Numbered from the stretch's first letter, positions 43,820 to 55,297 are shown. The stretch: 64,000 bases of DNA from Piezodorus guildinii (GCA_023052935.1 CM041294.1:17862635-17926634); one strand, 5' to 3'. The notes: generated from the sequence alone by a model not told the origin. Program-made: numbers and translations.

Positions 43820-44962
43820 ATGGACTTATCAGAAAAGCGATGGAATTCGTTTTCTTTAGAATTATACCAGGATTTGCACAGAGATGATGAAAACTCAATT
43901 GTTTCTCCATTTGGTCTTCAGATTTTATTAGCTATGACCTTGGAAGGAACCGATGGAGAAACAGAAAATGAAATTTCCAAAGCTTTAAATCATTTGAAAA
44001 ATGATAAGGAAGTACTCGAAGGCTACAAAGCTAAATTAAATAGTTTAAAAAGCCCTAGTTTGCAAATTGCGACAAGAATGTTTGTTGAAGAGACAGCAAA
44101 AGTAAAAGAAAACTTTAAATCTTTGACAAGTGAGTATTTCTTGTCTGACATTAACGAAAAAGACTTCAAAAATCACCCAGAAGATTCCAGACTTGATATA
44201 AATAAGTGGGCTGAAGATAAAACAAACCATTTGATCAAAGATCTGCTCCCAGAAGGATCAATACATGCTGATTCCCGATTAGTAATGGTGAATGCGATAC
44301 ACTTTTATGCTCAATGGAAGTCAAACTTTGATGGGGGAAATACCGTCAATCTGCCTTTTTATGTCACTCCTAATAAAATAACAAATACGAAAATGATGTT
44401 TACGAGTAAATTTTTTTTATTCAAGGAATCTGAAACGCTGGATGCCAAGGTTATTGAACTACCATACGTGGATGAAGAGTTCAGCATGATCATAGCCCTG
44501 CCTAATACACTAGATGGTTTGAAAACCATGGTAAGTAAGCTGAATGCTGTAGACCTGTCTAAAGAGTTGTCAACTCATACTCATACAGTGAATTTGATGT
44601 TGCCACGGTTTAAGATAGAAAGAACGATGGACCTCAACGTCTTGCTCGCACAAAGAATGCCTGCTGTCTTCAGTGACAAAGCGAACTTCTCGGGGATAGC
44701 CGACGGATCCCTCGCCGTCAGCAAAATAATACAAAAAGCCTTTATTGAGGTTAACGAATCAGGAACAGAGGCAAGCGCTACAAGCAGTATCATTGGGATG
44801 TGTCGGGGAAAGGCCATTACTTACGATATGAAATGTGACCATCCATTTTATTTTCAAATCGTCAAAGACAGACTGATCCTTTTTCAGGGAGCTCTTATTG
44901 AACCCGAGATAGAGGAAACATCACAAATATTCAGCACAAGAACAAGTTCATCTGTTCAATAA
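43820..44962 (+). CDS. Serpin (serine protease inhibitor), single uninterrupted ORF
   Basis: 380 residues, a normal serpin length. Motifs in order: NSIVSPFGLQILLAMTLEG, VMVNAIHFYAQWKSNF, VIELPYVDEEFSMIIALP, LMLPRFKIE, the hinge KAFIEVNESGTEASATSS and the ending DHPFYFQI with LILFQGALIEP, plus an 18-residue tail. Taking E313 as P17, the reactive bond would be R329-G330, pointing to a trypsin-like target. The hinge small-residue pattern fits an inhibitory serpin that traps its protease covalently. No signal peptide is visible, and an in-frame TAA sits 9 bases before the ATG, so this form would be intracellular unless an upstream exon exists. No intron interrupts it. AATAAA follows the stop by 7 bases. 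It is the only supported host gene here. Confidence 0.93.
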   Translation: MDLSEKRWNSFSLELYQDLHRDDENSIVSPFGLQILLAMTLEGTDGETENEISKALNHLKNDKEVLEGYKAKLNSLKSPSLQIATRMFVEETAKVKENFKSLTSEYFLSDINEKDFKNHPEDSRLDINKWAEDKTNHLIKDLLPEGSIHADSRLVMVNAIHFYAQWKSNFDGGNTVNLPFYVTPNKITNTKMMFTSKFFLFKESETLDAKVIELPYVDEEFSMIIALPNTLDGLKTMVSKLNAVDLSKELSTHTHTVNLMLPRFKIERTMDLNVLLAQRMPAVFSDKANFSGIADGSLAVSKIIQKAFIEVNESGTEASATSSIIGMCRGKAITYDMKCDHPFYFQIVKDRLILFQGALIEPEIEETSQIFSTRTSSSVQ

Positions 44963-44968
44963 TCAAAC

Positions 44969-44974
44969 AATAAA
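44969..44974 (+). terminator. Polyadenylation signal after the serpin
   Basis: AATAAA 7 bases past the serpin stop. A second AATAAA is at 45010-45015. Confidence 0.6.
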
Positions 44975-45239
44975 CTGTTAATTTAAAGGATATTTTTAAA
45001 ATATATAAAAATAAACTTTATTCACATATTTACATTTCGACAAATGTTAACAATGATTTTGGATGAGTCATCCTTACAATCAGAAAATATTTTTGTTTTT
45101 TTGTGATTATAGTACATTAGCCTAAATGGCAAACATATGGTGAAATAAAATTGATGTTACATTGCGATTGTAGGAAAAATTATACAAAAACCTACGCATA
45201 AAAACTACACATAAAATAATTGAGAATACATAAGATATT

Positions 45240-45345
45240 TGAAGATACATGAAATAATTGAAAATACATAAAATAATTGAAAATACATGAAATAATTGAA
45301 AATACATAAATTAATAGAAAATACATAATGATTGAAAATTATAAA
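45240..45345. repeat. 19-bp tandem repeat
   Basis: About five units of catgaaataattgaaaata with small variations, downstream of the serpin and next to a LINE fragment. Confidence 0.8.
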
Positions 45346-45375
45346 ATTTAGAAATGTATAACATAAGAAAGTAAG

Positions 45376-45725
45376 TTAATTTAATAATACATGTTTTGTT
45401 CCCTTATGAGTATATCGTTTTAGTGAAAATTTATTGTAATTACCGATTTCTTTTATTAATGGTTTTTTAGAGACTGGAGTTTTACTGAAGTAAGAAGCTG
45501 TTTGTGAATGGATAAGTTGTTTGATTGTAGGAAGCTGCAAGTCTTGGAGCATTGATGATATTTTCGTGTATCGGGGAAAATTATTAATCATCCGCATTGA
45601 CAAGTTTTGAATTCTCTCGAGTTCATGGAAGTTAGTCGAGCAGGATGAGCTCCAGACCGGAGAGGCGTATGTGTTTTTAAAATATATCATATGTTGAATG
45701 TATTGGATTCGTATTCAAATAACTT
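45376..45725 (-). pseudogene. Jockey-like LINE, C-terminal fragment (another family)
   Basis: Minus-strand frame with YASPVWSSSCSTNFHELERI, QNLSMRMINNFPRYTKISSM and LQDLQLPTIKQLIHSQTASY. This is the region after the reverse transcriptase core in Jockey ORF2 (compare NAPYYV...LNVPFISD in family A). Only about 105 codons remain, and no catalytic motif. Confidence 0.7.
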
Positions 45726-46080
45726 TATTTATATAAATAATGTATAAGCTGAGCTATCCGTGGAAGAACATTACTTCCAAGTGATAACTCAAAATTGAGG
45801 GTGGTTCTATTAAAAAAAAAAATAGTGGACTGTATAGATTTAAAATATAAAAATTATGGAAGCAAACGACGAATCACAATACATTTAATAGACTAAAATA
45901 CATATAAACAAGATAAGAAACAAAAGCAATCTAATAAATTGATAGAAGAAAAGATAAGAAACAAATCAACCTAATTATATACTTAAAGAATTGATAGAAA
46001 AATATAGGAAAGAAAATAAACCTAATTTAAATATAGATGAAAATATGAGAAACAAACATAACTTAATTAAATACTTAATA
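45726..46080. other. Unannotated stretch
   Basis: AT-rich, with loosely repeated phrases (aagataagaaacaaa, attgatagaa) between two LINE fragments. Probably old untranslated LINE sequence. Confidence 0.35.
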
Positions 46081-46084
46081 TAAT

Positions 46085-46735
46085 ATATAATATTAGGCTT
46101 ACGGAACCCGAAGGTTCGATGCCGATACCACCATATTCCGTCTACACAGACTCGTCCAATGTTCACCGTTCAAACCCAAGCCATCAAGATCAGCCTTAAC
46201 GCAATCCTACCATCGACGCTTCGGCCTGCCTTTCGGACGCCTACCAGTCGGATCAGCAAATAGCAACTTTCTCGGAATCCGTTCCTCACCGAGCCCAACA
46301 ATTTTACGCGCCCATTTGAGTCACCGCAACGCTATCAACTTAATTATATTTACAGGATACAAGTTCCGCAATTCTGCGTTGTGCAACCTTCTAAACTCCT
46401 CAGTGGCCTCATCTCTCTTCGGACCAATTATTTTACGCAGTACCTTATTTTCGAAAAACTTAAGCCGTTGTTCATCCTTCAAAGTAAGCGGCCACGTTTC
46501 ACATCCGTGAAGAACCGTTGGAAGAATAATAGTTTTATAAATTCTAACCTTTAAGTTTTTAGACAGAAGCCGCGAGGTAAGTAATTTAGCAACTGAATAA
46601 TAACACGCATTTCCCACCTTTAACGGGGACTTTATTTCTTCCTGGATTTCATTTTTTCTTGTTATCATTGATCCTAAATACTTGAATTTCTCTACGTGTT
46701 CAAAAGTATGCCCTGATATATCTGATATATGATTT
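46085..46735 (-). pseudogene. RTE-like LINE, reverse transcriptase C-terminal fragment
   Basis: Minus strand: the 115-codon frame (46668-46321) includes VRIYKTIILPTVLHGCETWP, FENKVLRKIIGPKRDE and RLHNAELRNLY. Past a frameshift it continues as RKIVGLGEERIPRKLLFADP and GRRPKGRPKRRWYDC (46315-46190). This combination of YGCETW, (V/I)LR(K/R)I-x-GP and GRP-x-x-RW is typical of RTE-type endonuclease/reverse transcriptase proteins in insects. The catalytic part is missing. A related piece lies at 60195-60737. Confidence 0.8.
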
Positions 46736-46799
46736 TAAGAATGATAATTAAGAAATTAAATGTTCCAATGGGTATAGATAAGTTATATTTACGTAAAGA

Positions 46800-46960
46800 T
46801 GTCCAGTTGAGTGTTGAAGAAAACGACCGCAAGGCGGCTAGAACGAAGTCCTATTGAGTAATGAAGAAAATTACCGCAGGGCGGCTTGAAAGAAGTTCTC
46901 TTAAGTGTTGAAAATGACCGCAGGGCAGCTCTTCCGTGTTCCAAGGGGAACGATGAGAAG
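46800..46960 (+). repeat. Tandem repeat of about 48 bp, three units
   Basis: Units share gtgttgaagaaaa-gaccgcaaggcggct-gaa-gaagt (46812, 46861 and 46907 approximately). The third is shortened. Function unknown; short open frames on both strands are not convincing. Confidence 0.65.
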
Positions 46961-47344
46961 ATGAAGAAATTCGTTTCCAAACGTTCAAACGTTGAGAGGA
47001 ATCTTGGGTCTATATACGGCACATCTTCACCGTTCCGACGCTACATAAAGACTCGACTGGCCACGAGGCAGTCATAAAACAATTGAAGTACGATCGTCTT
47101 TTTTTTTCTTTCTCTCCTATTATTCATCAGTTTCTTGGCAAAAACGTTTAATTATATTTACAAAGACTATTTTTAAACCATATAAAAATTAAAGTTTTAT
47201 ACAATAAAATGATCTTATGATAAATATCATAAATTTAGGGAATTTTTTTATTTTCAATTTAACAGCCATGGAAAACCTTATCAGGCCATAACATATGGCG
47301 TGAACAAATGAAAAAAAAATTATTATGTTCGATTATTCCTTTAA

Positions 47345-47435
47345 CGTTACTTTATGTAACTAACGCTAATCGGGCGATGCTGCAGTTATACATATCTTCA
47401 ACGGGTACCTGACATTGCTTCAGCAACATTGACTC
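47345..47435 (-). mobile_element. SINE S1 fragment
   Basis: Minus-strand match to the distal half of S1: compare taacgttactttatgtaact and aatcgggcgatgctgcagt with 59350-59400. The head is missing. Confidence 0.65.
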
Positions 47436-47527
47436 GGCATTGTCAAAATAGGATTTTTTTACTAGTCAGTAAACAAATATTCTAAATTTAATTTATTAGT
47501 TTTTGATTAAATGTATTTAAAATATTA

Positions 47528-48370
47528 GGTTGTTTCACATGAAATGTCCGTTTTTACATAAAGGATTTTGCAGGTCTGTTGTTTTTTTCCGAACGTTTAC
47601 ATATTTAAAGTAAACAGTTACTAATCATTTACCTTTGTATTATAAACATTAGCTTCCCAATCAATTACCAACTTTTTAGTACACCTCCAAATATGAACAT
47701 GGAAACACGCGATTGTCGACTAATATTTTTGTACGAGTTAAACTCGGCCATTCAGCAGCTAAGGCCGCTAGAAATATTTGAAAGGCGTTTGGGGAACGGA
47801 GTGTTAATGAACGGACCATTCGCCGTTGGTGTGCTAAGTTTTCAGTTGGGGATATCGACTTTGAAGGAAACCCCTACCAAACAGTTAAAGGACTCTCAGC
47901 ACAACTAAATGCAAGTGCATCTACTGTTTCCAGACATTTAAAGTTTATTGGAAAAGTAAAAAAGCTCGATACATGGGTACCTCGTGATCTCACTGAGCGC
48001 CAGCAAGACCCCATGTTTCAAAACATACCGTGCAAAAATTGAAAGAACTGGGCTACGAAGTTCTTCCGCATCCACCATATTTTCCCGACTTGTCTCCAAC
48101 AGATTACCACTTGTTCAGGAATTTAGACAACTTCGTCAAAGGAAAACGTTTTGAAAATGATGATCAAGTGAAAAGTGCTTTTTCAGATTCTGTTTCACTT
48201 CAAAGCTCAGAGTTTTTCAGTTCGGGGATAAAAAAGTTGGTGACACGTTGGGAAAAATGTGTAGAAAAAGAAGGTGAATACTTCAAATAAAATTATTTTG
48301 TTTTCATATCGTATTTTTATTATATATCCTTTACCTTGAAAACGGACATTTCATGTGGCACAGCTCAACA
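47528..48370 (+). pseudogene. Mariner (irritans-like) transposon, internally deleted
   Basis: Flanked by TA. Inverted terminal repeats of about 28 bp share cacatgaaatgtccgtttt (left from 47535, right to 48360). The N-terminal part of the transposase (47693-48010) still shows the DNA-binding region in shifted frames, with WCAKFSVGDIDFEGNPYQTV and LNASASTVSRHLKF. It then jumps to the C-terminus (48030-48290) with LGYEVLPHPPYFPDLSPTDY, which contains the last catalytic D, and YHLFRNLDNF. The segment with the first two catalytic D residues is deleted, so the copy cannot be autonomous. Confidence 0.9.
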
Positions 48371-48850
48371 TATTCGCATACATCCTCCGTGGGTCCTCCA
48401 TATGTTCTAAAGACCACCTGAATGGATATGTTCCAAAAAATAGTTAACCTAAATAATCGATAGTATAAAAAGCATAACAATGTAACATGCTACAACAGAA
48501 CATGTAATAATTCAGTAGAACTAGCTCTGAATAATTGGAAATTCCTGCATGGGCAACTACTTGCTACTCCATTGCCTATAACTAGCAAATCCACAATTTT
48601 CAATATAGGAATAATTCAGTTCAAATTTGATGCTTAATCCCCGAATTCTTAAGGTTCGTCGATTATTAACCTATAGTAATTCAACTGTAACAAACGGAAA
48701 AACTCGGTTCACATTTATAGAAAAAAATATACTAAGAACTACAATATAAATTTAATTATACCTTACCACATATTAAACTTTAATGTATAAGGATAGAGAT
48801 AGAAATAAAAGTTTAAAACCATTTTTTGAATAAAAAACAACAGACTAAAA
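48371..48850. other. Unannotated stretch
   Basis: AT-rich spacer with no supported feature. Confidence 0.4.
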
Positions 48851-50660
48851 TCAGAAATCAGAAAAATAAAAATTCAAAACTTACTCAACTTCACCGAAAA
48901 ATTTACTACTACAGACAGATCATTATGGATGACAACAAAAAAGCTACTAAAGTTCAAAAACTGTAATCATCCACTCCTAACTGATTCCCGTATCTGGACA
49001 AGATCTGATGAAGAGAAGGCCCAGATATTCGGTCAGCACCTTTTTAGAACCTTTAATCCACATCCAAATATCCATAATCCCGGTCACATTAAGTTTATAG
49101 AAGATGAATTAGATATCCCACTCCAAATGGTCCTTCCTCCAAAAGCGTTCCATCCTTCGGAAATATCCAACATCATTCAGAGATTACCATCCCGCAAAGC
49201 TCCTGGGCATGATCTTATAGATTCCCATATTTTAAAACTACTTCCTCGAAAAGCTATCCTATATCTCACTTACATATACAATTCCGTACTCCGTTCCACA
49301 TACTTTCCTGCTTCCTGGAAATTATCCATTGTCAAAATGATACCCAAACCTAAGAAACCGCCAGAAAATCCATCTTCTTACCGTCCCATCTCACTTTTAC
49401 CAATCATGGGAAAAATCTTGGAAAAGCTTATACTGAAACGCCTGTATCCCATCCTTGATACTAATTCCATAATTCCTCATTATCAGTTTGGATTCAGAAC
49501 GTCCCACTCCACTATCCAGCAATGTCATCTTGTGGTGGACGTTGTATCGTCTACATTGGAGCGCGGCTTGTATTGTACGGGAGCCTTCCTCGACGTGGAA
49601 CAGGCCACCCAGGTTGCTTTACAATCTCCGCAGATTCCTCCCCCCTAACATACTTCCTTATTATCAAGTCCTACCTCACTGACAGATCCTTCAAATTCAA
49701 TCATAATAATTCCTATTCATCCATTTTTAGTCAGTTTGCTGGTGTTCCTCAAGGCAGTATCCTAGGACCCATTCTTTACACAGTTTATACAGCTGATATC
49801 CCTTCCCATCCTAACACTTTCCTTTCTACCTATGCTGATGACACTTGTGTGTTATCAGTCAATACTTATCCAACTATTGCCTCTCAAACTCTCCAATCCC
49901 ACCTCAGAGACCTTGAGGTATGGTGTCAGAACTGGAGAATTAAAATTAATGCCAACAAATCCAACCAAATTACCTTTACCCTTCGTCGTAAACCTATGAC
50001 ATCCTGCCCTACTGTCTCCTTCAATAATACTCCTCTTGTCCCGGTTGAACAGATCCGATATCTAGGGCTGCACCTTGACAAACGCCTTACTTGGAACCCT
50101 CACACAAGACTGAAACGACAAGAAACTGCAAGACGTTTTCGACTTCTTAAACACTTACTAGACAAACGTTCTAATCTTCCACTTAACTACAAAAGACTCA
50201 TCTACATGACTATCATAAGGCCGATATGGACTTATGGAGTGGAGCTTTGGGGCTCTACTAAACCATCGAATTCTTACCGTATCCAATCCCTACAATCCAA
50301 AACCCTTCGTAAAATGCTCATTGCTCCTTACTTTGTCACGAACAAACTTATCCATAAAGACTTCAACGTTCCGTATGTTGCTGATTTGGCCCGATCTAGA
50401 TACCATTCCTTTCATGACAAACTCCATTCCCACCCTAATCCTTTCGTTTCAATACTTTCTTCCTCTTCAATTCCTGACAATCCTCCGAGGCGTCTGAAAA
50501 GAAGATGGCTTCGAGACCTTCTAGTGTAGAAAAGTTACAGGAGTGCTGCCATTGGGTAGTTCTTCTTCAAGTTTGTTTCACGCCATTTAACTTTTGTCAC
50601 ATTTACTTGTTGTACCTTGAAGTACAGTTGTAAATTTCAATAAATGAGGTTAACAAAAAA
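48851..50660 (+). pseudogene. Jockey-like LINE (family B), longest copy
   Basis: The reverse transcriptase is nearly whole: linker TDRSLWMTTKKLLKF, SRKAPGHDLIDSHIL, SYRPISLLPIMGKILEKLIL, YQFGFRTSHST, CTGAFLDVEQA (motif A), AGVPQGSILGPILY, the catalytic YADDTCVLS, RYLGLHLDKRLTW, YGVELWGSTKP and PPRRLKRRWLRDLLV. Two frameshifts, near 49605 (a short deletion after motif A) and 49670, split it over three frames. The endonuclease and ORF1 are missing. The 3' untranslated region runs to about 50640, followed by an A tail. It is the reference copy for the other family B fragments. Confidence 0.92.
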
Positions 50661-50671
50661 AAAAAAAATAA

Positions 50672-51230
50672 TAAAAAACATACTTATGCTGATGACACTT
50701 ATGTGTTAGCAGTCAACAACGATCCTACCATTTCCTCTCTAACTCTCAAACCCCACATCACAGACCTTGAAGTATGGTGTCAGAATTATAGAATTAAAAT
50801 CAATGCCAACAAATCCCACCAAATTACCTTTACCCTTCATCGTTAGCCTATGGCATCCTTCCTACAGTGTCCTTTAATAATATTCCGCTTGTCAGGGTGA
50901 AACAGATTCGCTATGTAGGAATCCGCACACAAGACTGAAAAGACGAGAACTGCCCGACGCTTTCGCTTATTCAACACTTACTAGACAGATGCGCTAACCT
51001 AACACTTATCTACAAAAAGCATATCTATGTCCCTATCATAAGGCCTATCTAGACTAACGGAATTGAGCTTTGGGGCTCTACTAAACCATAAAATTCTTCT
51101 CGTATTTCATCCTCAATGCTCCTAACTTTGTCATGAATAAACTCATCCATAAAGACCTTAATATCGATATTTTGCTGATTTAGCCCGAACCAGGTATCAA
51201 TCCTTCCATGACATTCTCATGTTGATTATT
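50672..51230 (+). pseudogene. Jockey-like LINE (family B), second fragment directly downstream
   Basis: Begins at the catalytic box (TYADDTYVLAVNNDP) immediately after the A tail of the preceding copy and follows family B to near 51230 (ADLARTRYQSFHD region), with frameshifts and stops. It lacks the 3' untranslated region, so it was cut later. Confidence 0.85.
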
Positions 51231-51701
51231 AAGGTGCTTATAAATTTTGTTTAAGAACTGACAAGAGGAAACAATTTAAGGTAATAATTTAAATTATTAA
51301 ATAATTTAAAAATGAGAATTAAAGTCCATTTAATAAATCATCGGTAAATCCTCCAGGCTGTTTTTCAAATAAATGTAAAAATGACTGAATTGGTAACATG
51401 GTAAACGCTTCACGTACACAGATTTTGGTGAAAAAGTCTCTGTTACATCCTTATCATATAACGAATTTCTTAACTATATATGTGTGATTGATTCGAAACT
51501 TTTCACAATATTAATATTTTCCCTTATATATTTCATATAAATACTGCATACATCATGATTAAAAGCTTTTTTGAATTTTGAAAGTAAGCAACTACGTTTA
51601 TAAAAACTATTTAATGGTAAAAAAAATAATGAAATAAAAACTTGAAATCCAAGATGGTAAAAACGGCAAAATAAAAAGGTGTATTAATGACACAAGATAC
51701 G
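51231..51701. other. Unannotated stretch
   Basis: AT-rich, no supported feature. Confidence 0.4.
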
Positions 51702-52516
51702 TTTTTACTTTCACTTACTATATATAGTAAGGGGAAGTATTGCGATCGTGAAAATTTTTGAATTCCAGTTTTCAACGGAAATACACTTTTTAGGGTCCCC
51801 TGAGTGCAAATAACCAAGTCCCGCAAAAAGACTGTGTGTGTGTGTGTGTGTGTGTGTCTGTGTGAGTGTGTGGTACTCCCGGGCGGAAACGGTAAGTCCT
51901 ATGAAACTGAAATTTCATATTTAAGACAACTATACGCCCGAGACGAGACAAACTTTTTTCATCAAAATGAGCCTACTAGAAGAGGCATTTTATACTATGC
52001 ATTTTGCACCTTTGTTCAATTTTCTCGAAAACGGTTCCGACGATTTTAATTAAACTAGCTATATCGCTGTAAAAATTAATGGGCTTTAATATCATGTAGG
52101 TTTTATTTAGATAAAAATGGTCTGACAGGGCTTAAATGCCGATATTTTAAATTGTCTTCCCCTAAAGTACCTTTAATTTTGTAGATTCAATAATAATAAC
52201 TAGATTATCTTGTTAACGCTGATGAAAAACCAGTAAATATATAAATTGAATAAATTCGATACCCAACTAAAGGAGAAAACTGAAAAAATATTTTTTTAAT
52301 GCAATTTTTCGTTTTTGAACACAAGAGCAGTAATATACATGTATGACATACCGTTGGAAAGCTAAAGATTTTAGAAAAAATATCATCTCATTCACAAGAT
52401 TTTAAAAGTTAATAGAGAGTGATAAAATGAACATAAAACTAACTGATTATTTTAGATAATAATATGATAGATTTTTTAATAAAACACATGTTTTTATAGA
52501 AATTTAATTTAATTTA
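51702..52516 (-). mobile_element. Dispersed element D, copy d, joined in tandem to copy e
   Basis: Starts tttttactttcacttactat with the 18-bp palindrome and a TG microsatellite (51831-51872). It follows D up to the block gaaatttaatttaattta and stops there, without the last 110 or so bases. Copy e begins at the next base. Confidence 0.88.
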
Positions 52517-53405
52517 TTACTTTCACTTACTATATATAGTAAGGGGAAGTATTGCGATCGTGAAAATTTTCGAATTCCAGTTTTCAACGGAAATACACTT
52601 TTTAGGGTCCCCTGAGTCCAAATAACCAAGTCCCGCAAAAAGACTGTGTGTGTGTGTGGTAACTCCTGGGCGGAAACGGTAAGTCCTATGAAACTGAAAT
52701 TTCATATTTAAGACAACTATACGCCCGAGACGTGACGAAACTTTTTTCATCAAAATGAGCCTACCAGAAGAGGCACTTTATACCATGCATTTTGCACCAT
52801 TTTTCGATTTTCTCAAAAACGGTTCCGACCATTTTAATCACACTCGCTATATCGATGTAAAATTTAATGAACTTTAATATCATGTAGGTTATATTTGGAT
52901 AAAAATGGTCTGACAGGGCTTAAATGCAGATATTTTAAATTTTCTACGCCTAAAGTACCATTAATTTTGTAGATTCAATAATAATAACTAGATTATCTTG
53001 TTAAGGCTGATGAAAAACAGGTAAATATATAAATTGGATACCCGACTAAAGGAGAAAACAGAAAAAATATTTTTTTATTGCAATTTTTCGTTTTTGAACA
53101 TAAGAGCAGTAATATACATGTATGACATACCGTTGGAAAGCTAATGATTTTAGAAAAAATATCATCTCATTCACAAGATTTTAAAAGTTAATAGAGAGTG
53201 ATGAAATGAACATAAAACTAACTGATTATTTTAGATAATAACATAATAGATTTTTTAATGAACCACATGTTTTTATAGAAATTTAATTTAATTTATTCCT
53301 TAATAGTTTCACGTATTTTTATCTTTAACTGTATTTGAAAATTCTTTCATTGATTTTAAAAATGGAGGTAAGTGAAAGTCGTGTGTTGCCCGCACCAGAT
53401 TTTTT
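52517..53405 (-). mobile_element. Dispersed element D, copy e
   Basis: Complete copy: ttactttcacttactatata at the left, short TG block near 52645, right end gtaagtgaaagtcgtgtgtt and gcccgcaccagattttt. Very similar to copy d. Confidence 0.88.
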
Positions 53406-53519
53406 ACTTTAACATGACAAATTTTTGCTAGTTCCTAATAAAAATTACCAACACTACATTTTAGTCCGAAAAATCGGAAGAAAATAGTTCAAGCAAGACC
53501 TTTTTTTAAACCTTTTAAC

Positions 53520-53700
53520 AGCTAGCATGAAGACTTAAATATTCCATTAGTTGAACACATTAGTCCAAAATAGATATATTTCCTTTAATTCCAAACTCAC
53601 TGCCCACTCATACCCACTAGTTCGTAACATCTAATCTCCATCTTTTCCCGAGAAAACTGTCTAGAAAAGAAGAAAAAGACTGTATAGACCATTATTTTTC
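53520..53700 (+). pseudogene. Relic of a Jockey-like LINE C-terminus
   Basis: Degraded match to family B: gaagacttaaatattcc (HKDLN-I-P), ccaaactcactgcccactca (KLHSHSNP) and an arginine/lysine-rich ending. No frame is kept. Confidence 0.5.
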
Positions 53701-54069
53701 GGTTGAATATTTCATGGACTTGTGGTTTTGATAAATACACGGTTGGAAGAAGTACTTACTTACAGACTCTGCGTTAATCACAAGTTCGCGGTAACTTATT
53801 AAGCGATTCTCAAGTCCTTACTCATAAGCTTCAAGCTCCAAGCTTGGTTAATTGATTTCAGATTAACTACCGTCCAAGTTTCGGCCATGTGGTAACCTTC
53901 TAGTAAAGTTCGGATTTAAAATATGGATCAGTTGAGTGTAGTAACTAGCAAGTAACCCTGAATGCAAGATGAACTAGTTCGTTGTTAGTTATGTATACGA
54001 CCTACTTATGAATACCTATATGGAACAATGTGAAACAATGTTGCAAAAATGTAAATTCATGATGGCATT
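53701..54069. other. Unannotated stretch
   Basis: No supported feature. Confidence 0.4.
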
Positions 54070-54565
54070 AGAGCAATAATAATAAAAATAACTTTATTCT
54101 AGGACTATGTCCCTTAAGAATAACAATATCGTACATGGCTGGCCGAGAGACCAATAAAATAAATTTTTATTTACAAAAGTTTAAAAAAAAATAAAGAAAA
54201 CTATTTATATAGATATATACAAAATATATGGAATATAAACAAATGAAAAAAATCTGCTATAAAATAATAGAACTTAAAAATTTCCAAATCAATAAAATAA
54301 ATGAATTAATCCATAACTCTAGGATTTTGATAAAATAAAAAATTCTGTCCTACGTTGAAAGTAGGATAGTGCGGGCGTAATAATCTCGTCATTTATCGCC
54401 CTAAAACACCATCCCTACCCTCCCTGAAAGTAGGATAGTGGATTAACAATTTACCTTTAGTCTGCGTCTCTTTGGGATCCTAAAAGGTGTTGGAAAAGAT
54501 GGGATTTGAATGAGATAAGGGAAGAAGCATGGCGAATATGATTGGGTAGGGAATTCCAGAGAGAT

Positions 54566-54567
54566 TA

Positions 54568-54657
<90 letters not shown>

Positions 54658-54963
54658 TACCACTACAACCCGTGAAGAGTTTTGGCCTCAGTACATGTAA
54701 AGATTCGTACTGTTTCTAGGCCTACGGTCGTGCAATGAGGTGATTCGGCCAAGATCCCGCATAGCCGCCAGGTTTTTTTTTCCCCCATTTTGGGTACCCA
54801 CTTCATAGAGGCTGGGTGTGCCCCAGGAGGGTCTCCATATACCCCAGGATCGCTCCCCGGCTAAAATAACAGAATAAATAATATTCCGCCACAGCCGGGA
54901 TTCGAACCCAGGACCTGGAGCACAGTAGACTAGCGCTCTACCCACTAGACCACGACGCTCCCT
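54566..54963 (-). mobile_element. SINE S2 (tRNA-derived head, T-rich end)
   Basis: Inserted into LINE G with a 13-bp duplication attccagagagat (54553-54565 and 54964-54976). On the minus strand the head (54962-54886) has an A-box-like TGGTCTAGTGGG and a perfect B box GGTTCGAATCC, the internal RNA polymerase III promoter. The body runs to gtggtacagg. The far end is a run of about 84 A on the plus strand, that is T on the SINE strand. The acceptor stem does not close, so this is not a working tRNA. A minus-strand frame of 85 codons here is spurious. Confidence 0.82.
54567..54653 (+). repeat. Homopolymer A run at the end of SINE S2
   Basis: About 84 uninterrupted A bases; exact length is subject to assembly error. 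Confidence 0.9.
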
Positions 54964-55297
54964 ATTCCAGAGAGATGCAGAGCAGATATAAAAGGAATTA
55001 TCAAAATATGTGGTTCTATGGGTAGGAATGTAAAGGTCAGAATGGCGTGATCTAGTTTCAAGTAAGTGAATTGAGAATTTGAGTAGGAGAATTAATGACT
55101 TGGTAGAGGTATCTTCCGAGGAAATATTGTCTACGTATGGAAGGTAGGAGTTACTTCGATTCGCTGTATAAGTGGATTACTGGCGACCTCCTGAAGGTAC
55201 CTAAGATAAATCTTATAAACATATTCATTATCCGCTTGGGCCTTTCATCAAGTAAACTCAAGAGGCCTCCATATACCACGTCCACGAAGTCCAGCAA

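Larger units (their letters stand above)
54070..55297 (-). pseudogene. LINE family G, C-terminal part, split by a SINE
   Basis: Minus strand from 55297: LDFVDVVYGGLLSLLDERPK, RIMNMFIRFILGTFRRSP, RRQYFLGRYLYQV, then after the SINE SLWNSLPNHIRHASSLISFK and HLLGSQRDAD. It ends at the 3' tail with cttattctgggac on the coding strand (54085-54110). These match 8835-9785 motif by motif. Stops and frameshifts are present. Confidence 0.82.

Noticed and set aside
54886..54962. tRNA gene on the minus strand
   Set aside because: The B box and an A-box-like sequence are present, but the acceptor stem does not pair. The segment is the head of a SINE with target duplication.
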